From: Sporosarcina oncorhynchi
GTDB lineage: Bacteria; Bacillota; Bacilli; Bacillales_A; Planococcaceae
Direction: 5' to 3'
DNA length: 64,000 bases
NCBI RefSeq assembly: GCF_033304615.1
Contig: NZ_CP129118.1
Location: forward strand, 2,600,001 to 2,664,000
How positions within the stretch are numbered: position 1 is the first letter of the stretch; each line of letters opens with the position of its first letter. The notes beneath the pieces were generated by a model. The model saw nothing but the letters and a program-made list of their open reading frames with translations. It had not been told where the DNA came from and did not search any database. A program made the position numbers and the translations under genes. Below are positions 9,095-18,674 of this stretch, one piece after another.

Positions 9095-9211
9095 TCATAC
9101 GCCTCCTTATCCTATTCAACTAGTCTATTTTAAAAGTGACCATTCTATTCTGAATGTTAACATACTTTATGGGCAGTTACGTAAGGAGTTTTCAGATTTC
9201 AATATTAAAAT

Positions 9212-9241
9212 AAAAAAAGACGCACGATAAAATCATGCGTC
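9212..9241 (-). terminator. terminator of the YjcZ-like gene
   Basis: GACGCATGAT / ATCGTGCGTC on the minus strand, followed by seven T (9212-9218). Confidence 0.85.
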
Positions 9242-9269
9242 CAGCATTTCTATTAATTTGATTCAAAGT

Positions 9270-9389
9270 TCAACAAAAACCGCCACCTGCAAACGACGCT
9301 CCAACGATGATCAATAAAATAAACAGCACGACAATCAATGTAAATCCGCTGCCTTCGTTACCACAATGTCCTCCAACATTTCCTGACAT
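9270..9389 (-). CDS. YjcZ-family small hydrophobic sporulation peptide
   Basis: A 39-residue peptide: a short Gly/His/Cys-containing head (MSGNVGGHCGNEGSG) and one hydrophobic segment ending GGGFC, the pattern of YjcZ-type peptides in Bacillus, several of which are made during sporulation. The frame extends upstream, but ATG 9389 is chosen because GGAGGTGTTGAG lies directly ahead and the family starts there. The two Cys residues are unusual for the family. It is a single-gene unit between sat and brnQ with its own terminator. Confidence 0.8.
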   Translation of the reverse strand: MSGNVGGHCGNEGSGFTLIVVLFILLIIVGASFAGGGFC

Positions 9390-9489
9390 TCTCAACACCT
9401 CCAGAGCCCTTGATGATGTTAGTTTATGCCGTAATATGATTACGTAAAGGGCGAACACCCAAATTCCAACGGGATACTTGTTTTGCAAC

Positions 9490-9518
9490 TTGACAGAACA
9501 TTGGAATTTATATATAGT
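9490..9518 (+). promoter_or_regulatory. sigma-A promoter of brnQ
   Basis: TTGACA (9490-9495), a 17-nt spacer and TATAGT (9513-9518), about 50 nt ahead of the brnQ ribosome site. The leader is too short for a T-box. Confidence 0.7.
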
Positions 9519-9570
9519 GACGACTGACAGGCTTTGAGTGAAATCGGATACAAGTGTCGGAGGTATACAT

Positions 9571-10902
9571 ATGAATCAATTCAAACCAGGTGACACTATC
9601 AAACTAGGACTAGTCGTGTTTGCACTGTTTTTCGGGGCTGGAAATATGATTTTCCCTCCTTTGGTCGGACAGCAAGCAGGGACGGCGGCATGGATGACAA
9701 TCGCAGGTTTTCTTTTGACAGGCGTTGGGCTACCTTTCCTTGGTGTCGTCGCAGTCGCAAGAAGTGGGGACCAGCTAAGCGATTTGGCCGGTAAAGCCCA
9801 TCCGTTATTCGGCATCGTCTTTACAGTCGCGGTCTATTTGTCAATTGGACCACTTTTCGGAATTCCACGAACAGCGACTGTCGCGTTCGAAATTGCGGCT
9901 TCCCCATTCGTTTCAGCTTCTTACGAAAACTTGACATTAATGCTATTTACAATCTTATTTTTCGGCGTCACCGCATGGCTTGCATTAACGCCGAACAAAA
10001 TAGTCGACCGTATTGGTAAGATATTGACGCCGATCCTTTTAGTAATCGTCGCTACGATTGTCATAATTGGCATTTTAAAGCCTGCTGGCGTGAGCGGCCC
10101 ACCGCAAGCTGAATATCTGACTAATCCTTTTGCAAGCGGGTTCATTAAAGGCTACCTGACAATGGATGCGATTGCAGCGCTTGTATTTGGTATCATTGTC
10201 ATTAATGCTATTAAGGCAAAAGGGATTACGGATAGGAAAGTCATTACAAAATTGACGATGAAGTCCGGTTTTATCGCTGTCACCGGGCTGAGCCTAGTCT
10301 ATATCGGGCTGGCATACTTAGGAATGACGAGTCGGACGGTCGCACCGGATGCTGAAAACGGTGGCATCATCTTGGCAAAACTTGCCTATGAATTGATGGG
10401 AACTAACGGTCAATTATTGCTTGGAGCAGCTGTACTTCTTGCGTGTCTGACAACTTCAGTCGGCCTTGTGTCAGCATGTGCTACATTTTTCTCAATGACA
10501 TTCCCGAAGATTTCTTACAAATGGGTAGTACTCGTTATAAGCATTTTCAGCACATTCATTGCAAATATTGGATTGACGCAACTTATCTCGATTACACTGC
10601 CAATCCTTATCGGGATCTACCCGTTAGCAATTGTCCTAATCTGCTTGAGTTTCTTCCATTCTTTGTTTAAAGGCTATCCATTTGTCTATTTGTTCGCGCT
10701 AGCAGGAGCAGGCGTTATCGGATTCTTCGATATGCTGAAGGAGTTTGGAATCATAATTGCTCCTGTCACACGCATCCTGACTTATCTTCCCCTTTACGAA
10801 GAAGGAATCGGATGGATTGTACCTGCCATCCTATTGGCAGTCGTCGGCTACATTTACGGTTTGACTACGCACACAAAGAGACGGCAAGCGCCTAGACAGT
10901 AA
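9571..10902 (+). CDS. brnQ: branched-chain amino acid:cation symporter BrnQ
   Basis: A 443-residue integral membrane protein with about 12 hydrophobic segments, importing Leu/Ile/Val with Na+ or H+. The N-terminal signature GLVVFALFFGAGNMIFPP (residues ~11-28) is diagnostic, and SIGPLFGIPRTATVAFE follows. ATG 9571 is chosen over an in-frame upstream codon at 9538 because GGAGG stands 8 nt ahead and the family starts MNxF/K. It is monocistronic, from the promoter at 9490 to the hairpin at 10882. Confidence 0.93.
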   Translation: MNQFKPGDTIKLGLVVFALFFGAGNMIFPPLVGQQAGTAAWMTIAGFLLTGVGLPFLGVVAVARSGDQLSDLAGKAHPLFGIVFTVAVYLSIGPLFGIPRTATVAFEIAASPFVSASYENLTLMLFTILFFGVTAWLALTPNKIVDRIGKILTPILLVIVATIVIIGILKPAGVSGPPQAEYLTNPFASGFIKGYLTMDAIAALVFGIIVINAIKAKGITDRKVITKLTMKSGFIAVTGLSLVYIGLAYLGMTSRTVAPDAENGGIILAKLAYELMGTNGQLLLGAAVLLACLTTSVGLVSACATFFSMTFPKISYKWVVLVISIFSTFIANIGLTQLISITLPILIGIYPLAIVLICLSFFHSLFKGYPFVYLFALAGAGVIGFFDMLKEFGIIIAPVTRILTYLPLYEEGIGWIVPAILLAVVGYIYGLTTHTKRRQAPRQ

Positions 10903-10928
10903 CCTGTCCAAGGCACTTGCCGCTTTTT
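10882..10928 (+). terminator. terminator of brnQ
   Basis: CGGCAAG (10882-10888) / CTTGCCG (10916-10922), with inner GCCT/AGGC and GACAG/CTGTC, followed by five T. The 5' arm lies inside the last brnQ codons. It may also serve the convergent hydrolase gene. Confidence 0.85.
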
Positions 10929-10932
10929 GTCT

Positions 10933-12321
10933 TTATCCCATTTGTTTGATAATATGTCTTCCACCATAGACGATCCGTTCAATCGTCCCATCTTCACCTG
11001 CAATAAACTGAAGAATATCCGAGTCATCTTGTTCTGCGACAAAGATATTATTCCCTATATACTGCAGCCGTTTAAATGCCCCATTGGATTCGACACCGAA
11101 TAGACCATTTCTTCTTTGTGCAATGACATGCATCCCTTCACCGGAAATATAGACACCTTCATAGGTAACAAGTTCTTCATCGCTGATAGGTACTGTTTCC
11201 ACTTTGAAGGGAGATGTCTCATATTCTCTAGCATGAATGCTGTTCAACGCTCCCATAAGGATATCCCCCGCAGACACATCCGCGACATTTGTCAAAATGA
11301 CACCCGCAAGTTTCTTATCGGGAATGGCACACATAAAGGAAGAGACACCCTTTAACCCGCCCCCGTGACTGATTAGTTTGGAACCGAAATAGTCAGGGAT
11401 GATGCGTAATCCATAGCCATAACATCTGCCCGGTTCATATTCGATATGCGGCGTCATCATCTGCTCGACACTTTCTTTGGATAAAATGCGCTTTTCATTG
11501 ATCGTCCCTTCATTCCAGAAAAGCTCCAAATAACGGATTATGTCATTTGCGGTCGACTTCAAATAGCCAACTGCTCGCATCGATGGTGCATCCCACCAGA
11601 TTGGCGCTTCATAAACGTCCGATCCATCTTTTGTTTTCATATAGAGCGTTGTGACATTGTCCGTCGTGTCCAACCGATTCATATCGAAAAAGCTTCTTGT
11701 CATGCCGGCCGGTTCTAAAATATGCTGTTCGATGAAGGACTCATAAGATTGACCGCTCACCCGGTGGATAATGATACCAAGTAACCCATAAGAGTCGTTG
11801 GAATAACTGTAATAATCTCCGGGCTTTCCGAGCCATTCGAATTCATCATTCGCCATGAAAGCGAGCATTTCATCGTACGTTTCGATATGCGGTCCAGGAT
11901 TATTGAGTAAATCTAGTCCGTAATCTTTTGAAGACGGATCTTTTTCGATGCTGTTTTTGCGTGCATAGACATGTGTTGCAAGCGGTGGATAGCCAGAAGT
12001 ATGGGTCATCAGATGATGGATGGTAATCTCGCTTGCTTGTGATTTCGTTTTCAACTCCGGGAGATACGAAACAATTGGGTCATGTACCGACAGTTTTCCA
12101 GCTTCTTGCAACTTCATAATTCCAACGCAAGTAAAAGATTTTGTCATGGATGCAATGCCAAAGACAGTGTCCCCATTTACTGGAAGCTGCTCTCTCACAT
12201 TTCTGAACCCGAAATTCTTATCAACAATCGTCTTATTATTTTCAGCAACCTCAAGCATCGCACCAGGTATGAGTTCTTTAGTGATAAATGTCTGCGCCTG
12301 CTCTTCAAATCCAACTTTCAT
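10933..12321 (-). CDS. beta-lactamase/class C penicillin-binding-like serine hydrolase
   Basis: A 462-residue protein of the class C beta-lactamase fold. It has the active-site S-x-x-K in GIASMTKSF (Ser ~60), Tyr-x-Asn in YYSYSNDSYG (~169) and the third motif as HGG in ISHGGGLKG (~318). The C-terminal ~100 residues form an extra beta domain. There is no signal peptide, so it is probably cytoplasmic. Relatives hydrolyse D-amino-acid peptides or esters; true antibiotic hydrolysis is less likely. Start at ATG 12321 behind AAAGGGG. The 240-bp upstream gap holds only the next gene's terminator. Confidence 0.85.
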   Translation of the reverse strand: MKVGFEEQAQTFITKELIPGAMLEVAENNKTIVDKNFGFRNVREQLPVNGDTVFGIASMTKSFTCVGIMKLQEAGKLSVHDPIVSYLPELKTKSQASEITIHHLMTHTSGYPPLATHVYARKNSIEKDPSSKDYGLDLLNNPGPHIETYDEMLAFMANDEFEWLGKPGDYYSYSNDSYGLLGIIIHRVSGQSYESFIEQHILEPAGMTRSFFDMNRLDTTDNVTTLYMKTKDGSDVYEAPIWWDAPSMRAVGYLKSTANDIIRYLELFWNEGTINEKRILSKESVEQMMTPHIEYEPGRCYGYGLRIIPDYFGSKLISHGGGLKGVSSFMCAIPDKKLAGVILTNVADVSAGDILMGALNSIHAREYETSPFKVETVPISDEELVTYEGVYISGEGMHVIAQRRNGLFGVESNGAFKRLQYIGNNIFVAEQDDSDILQFIAGEDGTIERIVYGGRHIIKQMG

Positions 12322-12520
12322 GTAAACGCCCCTTTACTAGAAGTCCTAAAAGTATGTATAACGACTGAATCTTCGCCATATAGCAATATTCGCTATTATT
12401 TCAGTTTCCCCTGCTAAAACGAAAAAGAAATTACTCATCGATGAACCAAGCACAACATGTGAACTAGATTCGATTCTGGATTAAGAAAGACGCTATTACT
12501 CTTGTCGTATAAGCAAGTAT

Positions 12521-12556
12521 AAAAAAGTCCCAGGAAGAGGTATACTTCCCGAGACT
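12521..12556 (-). terminator. terminator of the HD-GYP/cyclase operon
   Basis: On the minus strand AGTCTCGGGAAG pairs with TCTTCCTGGGACT around a TATACC loop, followed by six T. Confidence 0.85.
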
Positions 12557-12561
12557 TTTCA

Positions 12562-14358
12562 CTATTTCACCACTGTCAAACGGTATAATGATTGATTGTT
12601 ATCAACTCCATGTAAAGTTACTACAAACGGCTCCACATCACATGGCAGTACTTTCATACCTTTTCTTGAGAGTGTTTTATATACCTCTTCTGTTATAACG
12701 ATGTCATCACCAGTACTTTGCTGCTGTACGCGCGCTGCCATATTTACTGTCCTGCCGAAATAATCAAGCACGTCATTTGCATTGACAGCTATGACAGGAC
12801 CTGCATGAAAACCAACTTTGATGGACACTGGATGCGACAACGTTTCATTCAGATCAGGCATTTGTTGTTGAATGGCAATCGCCGCATCCAGCGCATCTTC
12901 ATTTTTAATAAATACCGCCATAACGGAGTCTCCTATCGTTTTTACGATAGACCCGTGGTGTGTAGAAATTTGCTTTTCAAGATAATCAAAATGTCGTTTA
13001 ACGTCAGCGTAGGCAAGCGAGTCACCGATTTCCTCATATAAACGGGTTGAGTCTTTTAAATCGGTGAACATTACTGTCAATGTACTGACACCAATCTCAA
13101 TACCGGGGGCAAGTACTTCAGCCGGCAATAGATTCCGGAATAACTGCAAGGATGTTACTTCCCTGGCGGTCAATGCAAATGAATCCCAATCCACTTTTTC
13201 AACCGCCAATACAATCTCTTCTTCTGATTCATTGATGATTCTAAATTGCTGCGCCTGATTGAATCTTTCTCCGACGAATCCTAAGGAATTATAAATGATC
13301 ACCTGCTCTTGTAAGTCCTCGACATTTCCAAGTTGCACCTGTAAATTATCTTTTAACACCCGCATGCGTAGATTTTCCGTCATCGGTGTCCAATCAACAA
13401 CCTTCTCTTCATTCGGTCCGATACGGAACTGCCCGACAATATGTGGTGAATTAAACGGACCATTTAAGCAAAATACTTCATTACTCACTTTTCGGATACT
13501 TGGATGGACTGTAAATATCATTTCTATATATTTATCGAAATCCATCTCGAAATCGACTCCACATAAATCACAATGGACAGTCGTTTTCACCAGTCTCAAG
13601 CTTGTCACTCGATTTTTAGGAACTCGGCAATTTGGACACATCATATTCCATTCATAATTTACGAGCCCGACTTCATTGGCCAGCAGAAAAAGTTCAATTG
13701 TTTTTCCACGGTCGAATCCAAAATCCTCCGCCCATTTGTAGGGCTGTAGCTTTTTGACAAGATCATCCGGAGCCATTCGCAACGTGAATAGTAGACGTTC
13801 AATCATCCGTTGTTCATCTAGGATTTCGCCTAATTGTTTAGCCAGCTCAGTCAATCGCTTTTCATCCACTTGCGCTAATGGTGTAAAATGTGCTGTTTTC
13901 CGATAATTCTTTTCCGTTTTTTCAAACATACTTACATAATTGAACATCTTTCGCAATTGAGGAAGCGTCTCTATATGCAACGCAGCTTTACCGAAGAGAT
14001 TCTGATAGGTAAACCGACCGTCCAGCTTCATGATTGTATGATTTTCATTTACTTTTTCGACGATTACTTTCCAGATGACTCGTTTTAATGGTCCTTTTGT
14101 ATAAATTCGTTCAACGGAGTAATGTGACTCATTCACCCATTCGAACACATTTTCAATCCATTCAATCGGCACTACGCCGAAAGCCGTCGCTTTTCCTTTT
14201 CGTATAATCTGCTTCGCGTCTTTTTGAAAGGGAGTAAAATTCACGGCAAACAAGCCGGCGTATCGATTTAACTGGTTTGTATCCGCTACCGCTTCCCATA
14301 CTTCATGGACAGGCAAACCGAACTCCCTTTTTTCAGTAAATTTGTATGTTTTATCCAC
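12562..14358 (-). CDS. class III adenylate cyclase with N-terminal SRPBCC and zinc ribbon
   Basis: A 598-residue soluble protein. Residues 1-160 look like an SRPBCC/START-type pocket. The middle (DUF5939-like) has a four-Cys knuckle (C241, C244, C263, C266). The C-terminal class III cyclase domain (~425-598) keeps metal residues D433 and D477, and transition-state N539 and R543. The substrate-choosing positions K473 and D532 match ATP, so the product should be cAMP. The start is GTG 14358 behind AGGTGAA, 13 bp after the HD-GYP stop, so the two are co-transcribed. The pocket ligand and the cAMP receptor are unknown. Confidence 0.85.
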   Translation of the reverse strand: MDKTYKFTEKREFGLPVHEVWEAVADTNQLNRYAGLFAVNFTPFQKDAKQIIRKGKATAFGVVPIEWIENVFEWVNESHYSVERIYTKGPLKRVIWKVIVEKVNENHTIMKLDGRFTYQNLFGKAALHIETLPQLRKMFNYVSMFEKTEKNYRKTAHFTPLAQVDEKRLTELAKQLGEILDEQRMIERLLFTLRMAPDDLVKKLQPYKWAEDFGFDRGKTIELFLLANEVGLVNYEWNMMCPNCRVPKNRVTSLRLVKTTVHCDLCGVDFEMDFDKYIEMIFTVHPSIRKVSNEVFCLNGPFNSPHIVGQFRIGPNEEKVVDWTPMTENLRMRVLKDNLQVQLGNVEDLQEQVIIYNSLGFVGERFNQAQQFRIINESEEEIVLAVEKVDWDSFALTAREVTSLQLFRNLLPAEVLAPGIEIGVSTLTVMFTDLKDSTRLYEEIGDSLAYADVKRHFDYLEKQISTHHGSIVKTIGDSVMAVFIKNEDALDAAIAIQQQMPDLNETLSHPVSIKVGFHAGPVIAVNANDVLDYFGRTVNMAARVQQQSTGDDIVITEEVYKTLSRKGMKVLPCDVEPFVVTLHGVDNNQSLYRLTVVK

Positions 14359-14371
14359 CGTTGCGGTTCAC

Positions 14372-15514
14372 CTAACCTTCTTTGAACTGATCACGGATTG
14401 CAATGAACTTCTCAATATGTTCCAGAAATAACTTAACAAGAAATGGATCGAACTGGTGTCCCGATTGCTCCGACATATAGTCAATAATCTTCTCAAGCGG
14501 CCACGCTTTTTTATAAACTCGATCACTTCCAAGTGCGTCGAATACATCCGCAATCGCTGTAATTCGTCCAAACAAATGAATATCTTCACCTGCCAGGCCG
14601 CGTGGATACCCGGTACCATCCCATCGTTCGTGATGCTCATATGCAATTAACGCAGCTGTTTTTAGCAGTGCCCTTTGTGACTTGCGGAACACTTCATAAC
14701 CAATTAGCGTATGGGTTTTCATCTCTTCAAATTCCAAATCTGTCAATTTCCCTGGTTTTAAAAGAATCCTATCCGGAATTGCCACTTTTCCGATATCGTG
14801 CATCGGTGAAGCATATTTCAACATCTTAGCTTGTTTATCAGGTACACCTGCCAAGCTTGCAAGTAAATAGGAATATTGTGCAACACGTTTCACATGATAA
14901 CCTGTTTCAAGCGAACGACTTTCACCGATTTCCCCCATCGTCGTTATCATTTCTTTTTGTGTTTCTACAAGTTCTTCGCGCAAAATGAACGCTTCTAACG
15001 ACTTTCCCGCATAAGTAGATGCAAACGTGAGGTATTCTTCATCTTGCGGTGTGAATTGCTCCGAATCACTCTTTTTATTAATCGCTTGGAAAGCGCCAAT
15101 CACTGTTCCTTCGCTATTTCTAAACGGTATACATAATAGTGACTTCGTTTTGTAACCTGTTTTGCGGTCAATTGCATCGTTGAACCGAGGATCCGCATAT
15201 GCATCCAATACACGAATGGTTTCCTCTGTCTGGATGCTAAGTCCGACGATTCCACTACTCTCATCCACCGTAACCTTTTCCAGTCCATGACCCGCGACTG
15301 TCCAAATACTCTTCTCAGTCGGTTCATGCAACCATACGGAGCAACGGTCGGCATTCACCATCTTCTGCCCAAGATCCGCCAATACCTGAAGAATATTATG
15401 TATATTCGTTTCCAACGACATTTTCGTCATATATTCAAAAATCATTGCCAGCATCTTATCTGCCCGGCGTTCTAAATCGAATTTCTCATCGTTACTGTCT
15501 TGCGAAAAAGGCAT
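14372..15514 (-). CDS. GAF-HD-GYP protein, putative c-di-GMP phosphodiesterase
   Basis: A 380-residue soluble protein. The N-terminal GAF sensor (~25-180; ADRCSVWLHEP, LCIPFRNSEGTVIGAFQAINK) is joined by a short helix to an HD-GYP domain with H239-D240 (MHDIGKVAIPD) and GYP at 302-304 (HHERWDGTGYPRG). HD-GYP enzymes hydrolyse cyclic di-GMP or related dinucleotides. The residues are complete, so activity is expected. It is the first gene of a two-gene operon with the adenylate cyclase. The GAF ligand is unknown. Confidence 0.9.
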   Translation of the reverse strand: MPFSQDSNDEKFDLERRADKMLAMIFEYMTKMSLETNIHNILQVLADLGQKMVNADRCSVWLHEPTEKSIWTVAGHGLEKVTVDESSGIVGLSIQTEETIRVLDAYADPRFNDAIDRKTGYKTKSLLCIPFRNSEGTVIGAFQAINKKSDSEQFTPQDEEYLTFASTYAGKSLEAFILREELVETQKEMITTMGEIGESRSLETGYHVKRVAQYSYLLASLAGVPDKQAKMLKYASPMHDIGKVAIPDRILLKPGKLTDLEFEEMKTHTLIGYEVFRKSQRALLKTAALIAYEHHERWDGTGYPRGLAGEDIHLFGRITAIADVFDALGSDRVYKKAWPLEKIIDYMSEQSGHQFDPFLVKLFLEHIEKFIAIRDQFKEG

Positions 15515-15642
15515 TTCAACGATTCCTTCCCTTATTAAAATAGTTTACCCTTCCCTTGTTACTATTTTATCACTTATAATGATAGAAACATACATTTTTT
15601 CTCACCACCACAATCTTTTATAGCCAGAATGGAGCATGTTTG

Positions 15643-15996
15643 ATGGGCATTTTCTCATACTTATTAGCCGGTCATCTCGTCGGTGATTATCTCCTTCAGA
15701 CGAACTGGATGGCTGTAAACAAAAGAACGAACTGGCTTGCATTGATTGTGCATAGTGCAGTCTATACAATTTGCATCACTCTAGCGTTATTCATCGGTTC
15801 TGGGGATTTTCCCATCGCTGCAATCCTACTTGTATTTGTAAGTCATATTTTTTTGGACAGACATCGGTTCGTCGCCTGGTGGGCAAAGAGCATCATGAGT
15901 GTCGATGAAAAGAAGGCCGGTTGGCTACTCATAATGGTAGACCAAACTTTTCACATTCTACTCTTAGCTGTCGTGGGACATTTCTGGTTTACTTGA
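15643..15996 (+). CDS. DUF3307 membrane protein
   Basis: A 117-residue protein with three or four hydrophobic segments and the DUF3307 pattern: HLVGDYLLQTNWMA near the N-terminus and VSHIFLDRHRFVAWW in the middle. ATG 15643 is taken instead of the TTG three bases earlier because GGAG at 15631 is then 8 nt away. The function of the family is unknown. It is convergent with the germination operon and shares its terminator. Confidence 0.85.
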   Translation: MGIFSYLLAGHLVGDYLLQTNWMAVNKRTNWLALIVHSAVYTICITLALFIGSGDFPIAAILLVFVSHIFLDRHRFVAWWAKSIMSVDEKKAGWLLIMVDQTFHILLLAVVGHFWFT

Positions 15997-16001
15997 CAGA
16001 T

Positions 16002-16046
16002 AAAAAAGGCAGCTCCTTTACAAACGCAAAGGGGACTGCCTTTCAC
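16002..16046. terminator. bidirectional terminator, DUF3307 / germination operon
   Basis: AAAGGCAGCTCCTTT pairs with AAAGGGGACTGCCTTT around a short loop. The right arm covers the stop codon of the GerC-type gene. Confidence 0.85.
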
Positions 16047-17191
16047 TCTTCAATCGTTGGTTTTATTGACTTTCTATCAGAGGCTATTTTATCCAACTGG
16101 ATCGTTATGTTCCGGATCGATGATTCAGTTAGATTTATTTTCCCATCTGTATGTTGCTCTTTCCACACTTTCACATTTTCCCGATATAATACATTTGAGA
16201 ATCCGTATATATCGATATCTTTTTTTAGGGCTTCTTCGTATGTTTTCATAATTTCTTTTTCAGCTTCTTCTATTACATGCTTTCTTATCTCTTGATAAGA
16301 AACTTCTCCTACTATAACACTGACATAGACAGTCATGTTGACATTAATATCAAACCTTGCGTCCCCTGTGCCTAAAACCGGCTTAATCTTCCTATTTACT
16401 TTCTCAATGATTGCCGAAATATACTCCCCGTTCGACAATTTAAAAGTGAGCTGTCCTCTCTTCGTATCGTTGGACATCCACTGAAGTCCTCTAGCCTTAT
16501 CATCCAGTATTTCCCCTTGTAATCCTTTCGGAGTTACAACCGCTACCCCATTTACGGAAATCGAATTAATTGTTTCCTTCGAGGACTTCCAATTATCGAT
16601 TAACGTGACAACCGGGATCTTCGCTTCGTACCCCGGCTCATTCATATCGATGATAAGTCTGCGAATATCGATAGGTTCAACATAGGATTCCTGTTTAAAA
16701 GAGTTTTCAGGGTCCGACAGTTTGGACAGGGAAACGGTTTTATTCAACACCGGTTTTACCAATAACACCTCTTCCACAGAATCTTTTGTTGCGTAGACCC
16801 ATATCTTATATCGGGTTTCTCTAAAGCGAATAAATGTGTCTATTATTGGACTAAGCTTTGTATTTTTCAATACTTCTTCAGATACGACTAAGTAAGATAA
16901 ATGGCCCCAATATACTTTTTCATCCATCGAATGATACAAATTATGAATGGCTTCATCTATCGTTTCGCCCGTTTCATAACCGACTTCAGCTTGCGGAAGA
17001 TCGGATGGTGGCATTTCCGATTTCGCGGTATTTGCAAAACTGATAATTTGCGCGTACACTTCATATTTTCCGTCTTTGTAATCGACACCCATTCCGTGTA
17101 TATACAACATGCGCTCCGGTTCATCAACATCCCAGCAGCCTGAGAGAAGGACAAGCGGTAAAAGTATAATCACCCAAAATTTCCTATTCAT
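16043..17191 (-). CDS. Ger(x)C-family germinant receptor lipoprotein
   Basis: A 382-residue lipoprotein (lipobox LLSGC, Cys ~19, followed by WD), the C subunit of a GerA-type nutrient receptor anchored outside the inner spore membrane. The mature N-terminus has the family pattern WDVDEPERMLYIHGMGVDY, and a three-domain beta-rich body follows. Its ATG overlaps the A-subunit stop as ATGA, so the subunits are translationally coupled. It is the third gene of the operon. Which nutrient it serves cannot be read from sequence. Confidence 0.92.
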   Translation of the reverse strand: MNRKFWVIILLPLVLLSGCWDVDEPERMLYIHGMGVDYKDGKYEVYAQIISFANTAKSEMPPSDLPQAEVGYETGETIDEAIHNLYHSMDEKVYWGHLSYLVVSEEVLKNTKLSPIIDTFIRFRETRYKIWVYATKDSVEEVLLVKPVLNKTVSLSKLSDPENSFKQESYVEPIDIRRLIIDMNEPGYEAKIPVVTLIDNWKSSKETINSISVNGVAVVTPKGLQGEILDDKARGLQWMSNDTKRGQLTFKLSNGEYISAIIEKVNRKIKPVLGTGDARFDINVNMTVYVSVIVGEVSYQEIRKHVIEEAEKEIMKTYEEALKKDIDIYGFSNVLYRENVKVWKEQHTDGKINLTESSIRNITIQLDKIASDRKSIKPTIEE

Positions 17192-18642
17192 TTTTCAGCC
17201 TCATTGCTACGTGTTTTATCTTTCGTATTCAACTGCTCGGGACGTCTAGTATATTGGGAAGGGGTTAAGCGAAAGATCGCTTTCTTTATCGTGCTCCAGC
17301 TTGGATTAGTTGTAATGCTTATATAAGGTACGCCGAATATACGGATGTTGGACAAATAGATAATGGTAAAATACAGAGACATGAAAAATCCGAACAATCC
17401 TAAAAATGATGTCAGCAGGATGAATACAATGCGTAACACCGAGACAGCCATTACTAGCGACTGATTGACCAATGTAAATGCGGCGATCGTTGAGGTCGCA
17501 ATAATAACAATCATGGCCGGACTCGTGATGCCCGCCCGAATGGCTGCATCTCCAATAATTAACCCGCCCACTACGCCGATTGTTCCTCCAAGCGCCGTTG
17601 GCAACCGCAAGCCCGCTTCACGGAATAGCTCAAACATGATGAGCATAATGAGCATCTCAAGCGCTGAAGGTAACGGAAGCTCTGTGTTCGCTTGCACAAT
17701 TGTCGCCAATAACTGAAAAGGCAACTGATTTTGATGAAACGTCGTCAACGCTAGCCAGAATGCGGGCAATAATAAGCCAATTACCATTCCTCCCAAACGC
17801 AAAATCCTTTCAAGTGAGCTGAAGATCGATGGTGTTTCAAAATCATCACTTGTTTTTAAAAGAAGAAATAGGTCCACTGGCGTTATGATTGCATAAGCAA
17901 CTCCATCAACTAATATGATAAAACGTCCTCTGACAAGTGCCTGTATGACATTGTCCGCTCGGCCAGTTGTATCATTGAACGGGAACAATTTTGAATTTCT
18001 ATTGACTCTTTCCATCAGAAAGTCTCCACTGAAAATGATATCCGCATCTACTTTCTTTAATTGCTTTTTGATGCCATAGAGTATTTCCTTACTTGCGATG
18101 TCATCAAAATAAAGTAACGCTACAGCTGTTTTGGAACGGCGACCTAATTCGAATTTCTCAACACATAACGAATTAGTAGGAAGCCTTTTTCGTATCAATG
18201 CGATATTTACAGAAATATCCTCGATGAAATTGTCTCGTGGCCCTTTGACGGGAACGCCTAATTTTGTTTCCTCGGGCTTGCGATTCGGTTTTTGGGAAAT
18301 ATCGCTCGCATAGAGCAGTTCAGTTTCCACAAAATACAAAATTAGCTGACCAGAGTAAACGAGCGTGATGATTTCCTCTTCTATATCGACTACTTTCAAA
18401 TTGGGTAAGTGAAGTGTGTTAATAAAGTTCTGATTTGAATGTTCATCTTCTCTCTCTTCAAACGCCCGTTCCAAACTGGGAATTACCGAATCAGACAGCT
18501 GCTGTTTATCAATCATTGCATCACAAGTTATGAAGACAACTTGCTTTTGATGGAATGTATACACCTGAAACTGAACGTCTGCAGACTTTTGGAAAAGTTG
18601 TTCGAGTCTGGTAAGCGTAATCCTGTTTTCCGCCGAGTGCAT
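17188..18642 (-). CDS. GerA-family germinant receptor subunit A
   Basis: A 484-residue protein with a soluble N-terminal half (~1-240) holding the GerA signature (LGVPVKGPRDNFIEDISVNIALIRKR split over ~127-153; VALLYFDDIA; the PFNDTTGRADNVIQALVRGR stretch) and a C-terminal half with about five membrane segments. It forms a receptor with the B and C subunits that starts germination when a nutrient binds. Start at ATG 18642 behind GAGG, 32 bp after the B-subunit gene. Confidence 0.92.
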   Translation of the reverse strand: MHSAENRITLTRLEQLFQKSADVQFQVYTFHQKQVVFITCDAMIDKQQLSDSVIPSLERAFEEREDEHSNQNFINTLHLPNLKVVDIEEEIITLVYSGQLILYFVETELLYASDISQKPNRKPEETKLGVPVKGPRDNFIEDISVNIALIRKRLPTNSLCVEKFELGRRSKTAVALLYFDDIASKEILYGIKKQLKKVDADIIFSGDFLMERVNRNSKLFPFNDTTGRADNVIQALVRGRFIILVDGVAYAIITPVDLFLLLKTSDDFETPSIFSSLERILRLGGMVIGLLLPAFWLALTTFHQNQLPFQLLATIVQANTELPLPSALEMLIMLIMFELFREAGLRLPTALGGTIGVVGGLIIGDAAIRAGITSPAMIVIIATSTIAAFTLVNQSLVMAVSVLRIVFILLTSFLGLFGFFMSLYFTIIYLSNIRIFGVPYISITTNPSWSTIKKAIFRLTPSQYTRRPEQLNTKDKTRSNEAEK

Positions 18643-18674
18643 TAATCCTCACCATTTCCTTTGTAAGAATCGAT

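Noticed and set aside
10933-12321. True beta-lactamase resistance gene
   Set aside because: The motifs are those of the broad class C serine-hydrolase family; no signal peptide, so antibiotic hydrolysis is not supported.
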